A DNA stretch of 64,000 nucleotides from Frondihabitans peucedani. Lineage in GTDB: Bacteria; Actinomycetota; Actinomycetes; Actinomycetales; Microbacteriaceae. Shown piece by piece: positions 63,422-64,000 of this stretch. The stretch covers positions 1,674,001-1,738,000 of the forward strand of contig NZ_BAABAU010000001.1 of assembly GCF_039537585.1 (NCBI RefSeq), given 5' to 3'. Both the position numbers and the translations under genes were made by a program. How positions within the stretch are numbered: the first letter of the stretch is position 1; each line of letters starts with the position of its first letter. Below the pieces are notes generated by a model that saw only the letters and a program-made list of their open reading frames with translations, was not told where the DNA came from and made no database searches.

Positions 63422-64000
63422 CTAGGAAGTCTTCCAGTTGAACTCACCCGCTCGCCATACGGCTAGTCGCTCCAGCCGTTGCTTATCGCTCCGCGTCTCG
63501 ACCTGAATCGTGTCGAGAATGGATTCGGTGAGGCGCTGCTGCTTGGTGAGAAGCGCCAGCGCGAGACCTTTGCTGACGAGCGTAGAGAGACTGTTGAGGT
63601 ACCCGAGCGTCGCCACCCAGAGGTAGTCCGCCATCGTCTCGCTCAAAATCTTCTCGCCAGGAGCGTGCCCCGCCAGCCGGATTCGTCCCTCGACAACTTC
63701 CAGAAGCTTTGACCAGTCTTCGCGCGCCCTCTGGGTTCTGTACTCCATCCGGCCAATCGTGACCGTTTCCCAGCGTCCTTTTGACTGACCCTGGGCCGCG
63801 TCTTGCGCCTCCGTCTTGCGGACCGCGTCCAGCATTTTCTCGACACCATGCCCGCAGAGGATGACGCGCACGCCGAAGTTGGTGATGGCCTTGAGCGCGT
63901 CGTGAACGTAGCGTCCGGCCTGCCCGTCGAAGTTCACGTATTGAATCTCGTCAATGAGGACGGCTTGCGTTCCGCACGCCCAGACGCCTCGAATGAAGCT
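63422..64000 (-). CDS. tniB: TniB-like AAA+ transposition ATPase, C-terminal part
   Basis: The gene enters from the right edge, leaving the C-terminal 192 residues. The Walker B strand AVLIDEIQYVNF is at the edge, followed by sensor-1-like FGVRVILCGHG and the helical lid. Walker A lies outside. TniB/TnsC ATPases select target DNA and activate the transposase. Its 3' end overlaps the upstream reading of tniQ, so both are expressed together. The transposase tniA should lie just beyond the window. Confidence 0.85.
   Translation of the reverse strand, partial: SFIRGVWACGTQAVLIDEIQYVNFDGQAGRYVHDALKAITNFGVRVILCGHGVEKMLDAVRKTEAQDAAQGQSKGRWETVTIGRMEYRTQRAREDWSKLLEVVEGRIRLAGHAPGEKILSETMADYLWVATLGYLNSLSTLVSKGLALALLTKQQRLTESILDTIQVETRSDKQRLERLAVWRAGEFNWKTS

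Overview
The window looks like a high-GC actinobacterial chromosome, most likely from a member of the Microbacteriaceae. The evidence is strong G/C bias at third codon positions, frequent GTG and TTG starts, 1- and 4-base start/stop overlaps, Shine-Dalgarno sites of the AGGAGG type mixed with genes that appear leaderless, and a gene repertoire typical of that family (BLUF protein, spore-photoproduct-lyase-like radical SAM protein, CUT1 sugar ABC transporters, a SigK-like sigma factor). I found no rRNA, tRNA or CRISPR array. The species is not determinable from the sequence alone.

Positions 1-46.4 kb are ordinary chromosome. In order they hold: the C-terminus of a GT39-like glycosyltransferase; a DHFR-fold reductase; a TetR regulator coupled to a 14-TM drug exporter; an ArsB/NhaD-type permease with a CBS protein; a divergent HTH regulator; a four-gene D-threonate catabolic operon (kdgT-like permease, dtnK, pdxA2, DeoR regulator) with a 31-bp palindromic operator; a zinc alcohol dehydrogenase; a frameshifted cutC; a FUSC exporter with its MarR regulator; DUF2254, PQQ-type sugar dehydrogenase and GH13 genes; several small regulators (MarR, Lrp) with their targets; a BLUF photoreceptor; a GMC oxidoreductase paired with an alpha/beta-hydrolase/gluconate-dehydrogenase-subunit-3 fusion; a first sugar ABC operon (34.3-37.5 kb, +); and a second sugar ABC operon with a GH35 beta-galactosidase (42.96-37.77 kb, -), controlled by a divergent LacI protein with two visible operators.

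From about 46.4 kb the character changes. The octamer GCAGGATC (or its complement GATCCTGC), which I count about 54 times before position 46.1 kb, is not seen again. The accessory part contains a frameshifted GNAT gene; a MerR/aldo-keto reductase pair; a CHAT-domain protease with a 45-residue zinc-ribbon protein upstream; a DUF3800-like gene followed by an AIPR (abortive infection) gene; a serine resolvase; a Nudix hydrolase; a cluster of small membrane and PH-domain proteins; a SigK-like sigma factor with no anti-sigma gene beside it; and, running off the right edge, the tniQ and tniB genes of a Tn7/Tn402-like transposon. This region reads as a composite defence and mobile-element island.

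The most interesting candidates are the CHAT/zinc-ribbon unit beside DUF3800/AIPR, the genome-signature octamer and its abrupt loss, and the tniQ gene whose conserved N-terminus lies upstream of any ordinary start codon. Three genes (cutC, GNAT, PH-domain) carry apparent single-base frameshifts, which may be real decay or assembly errors.
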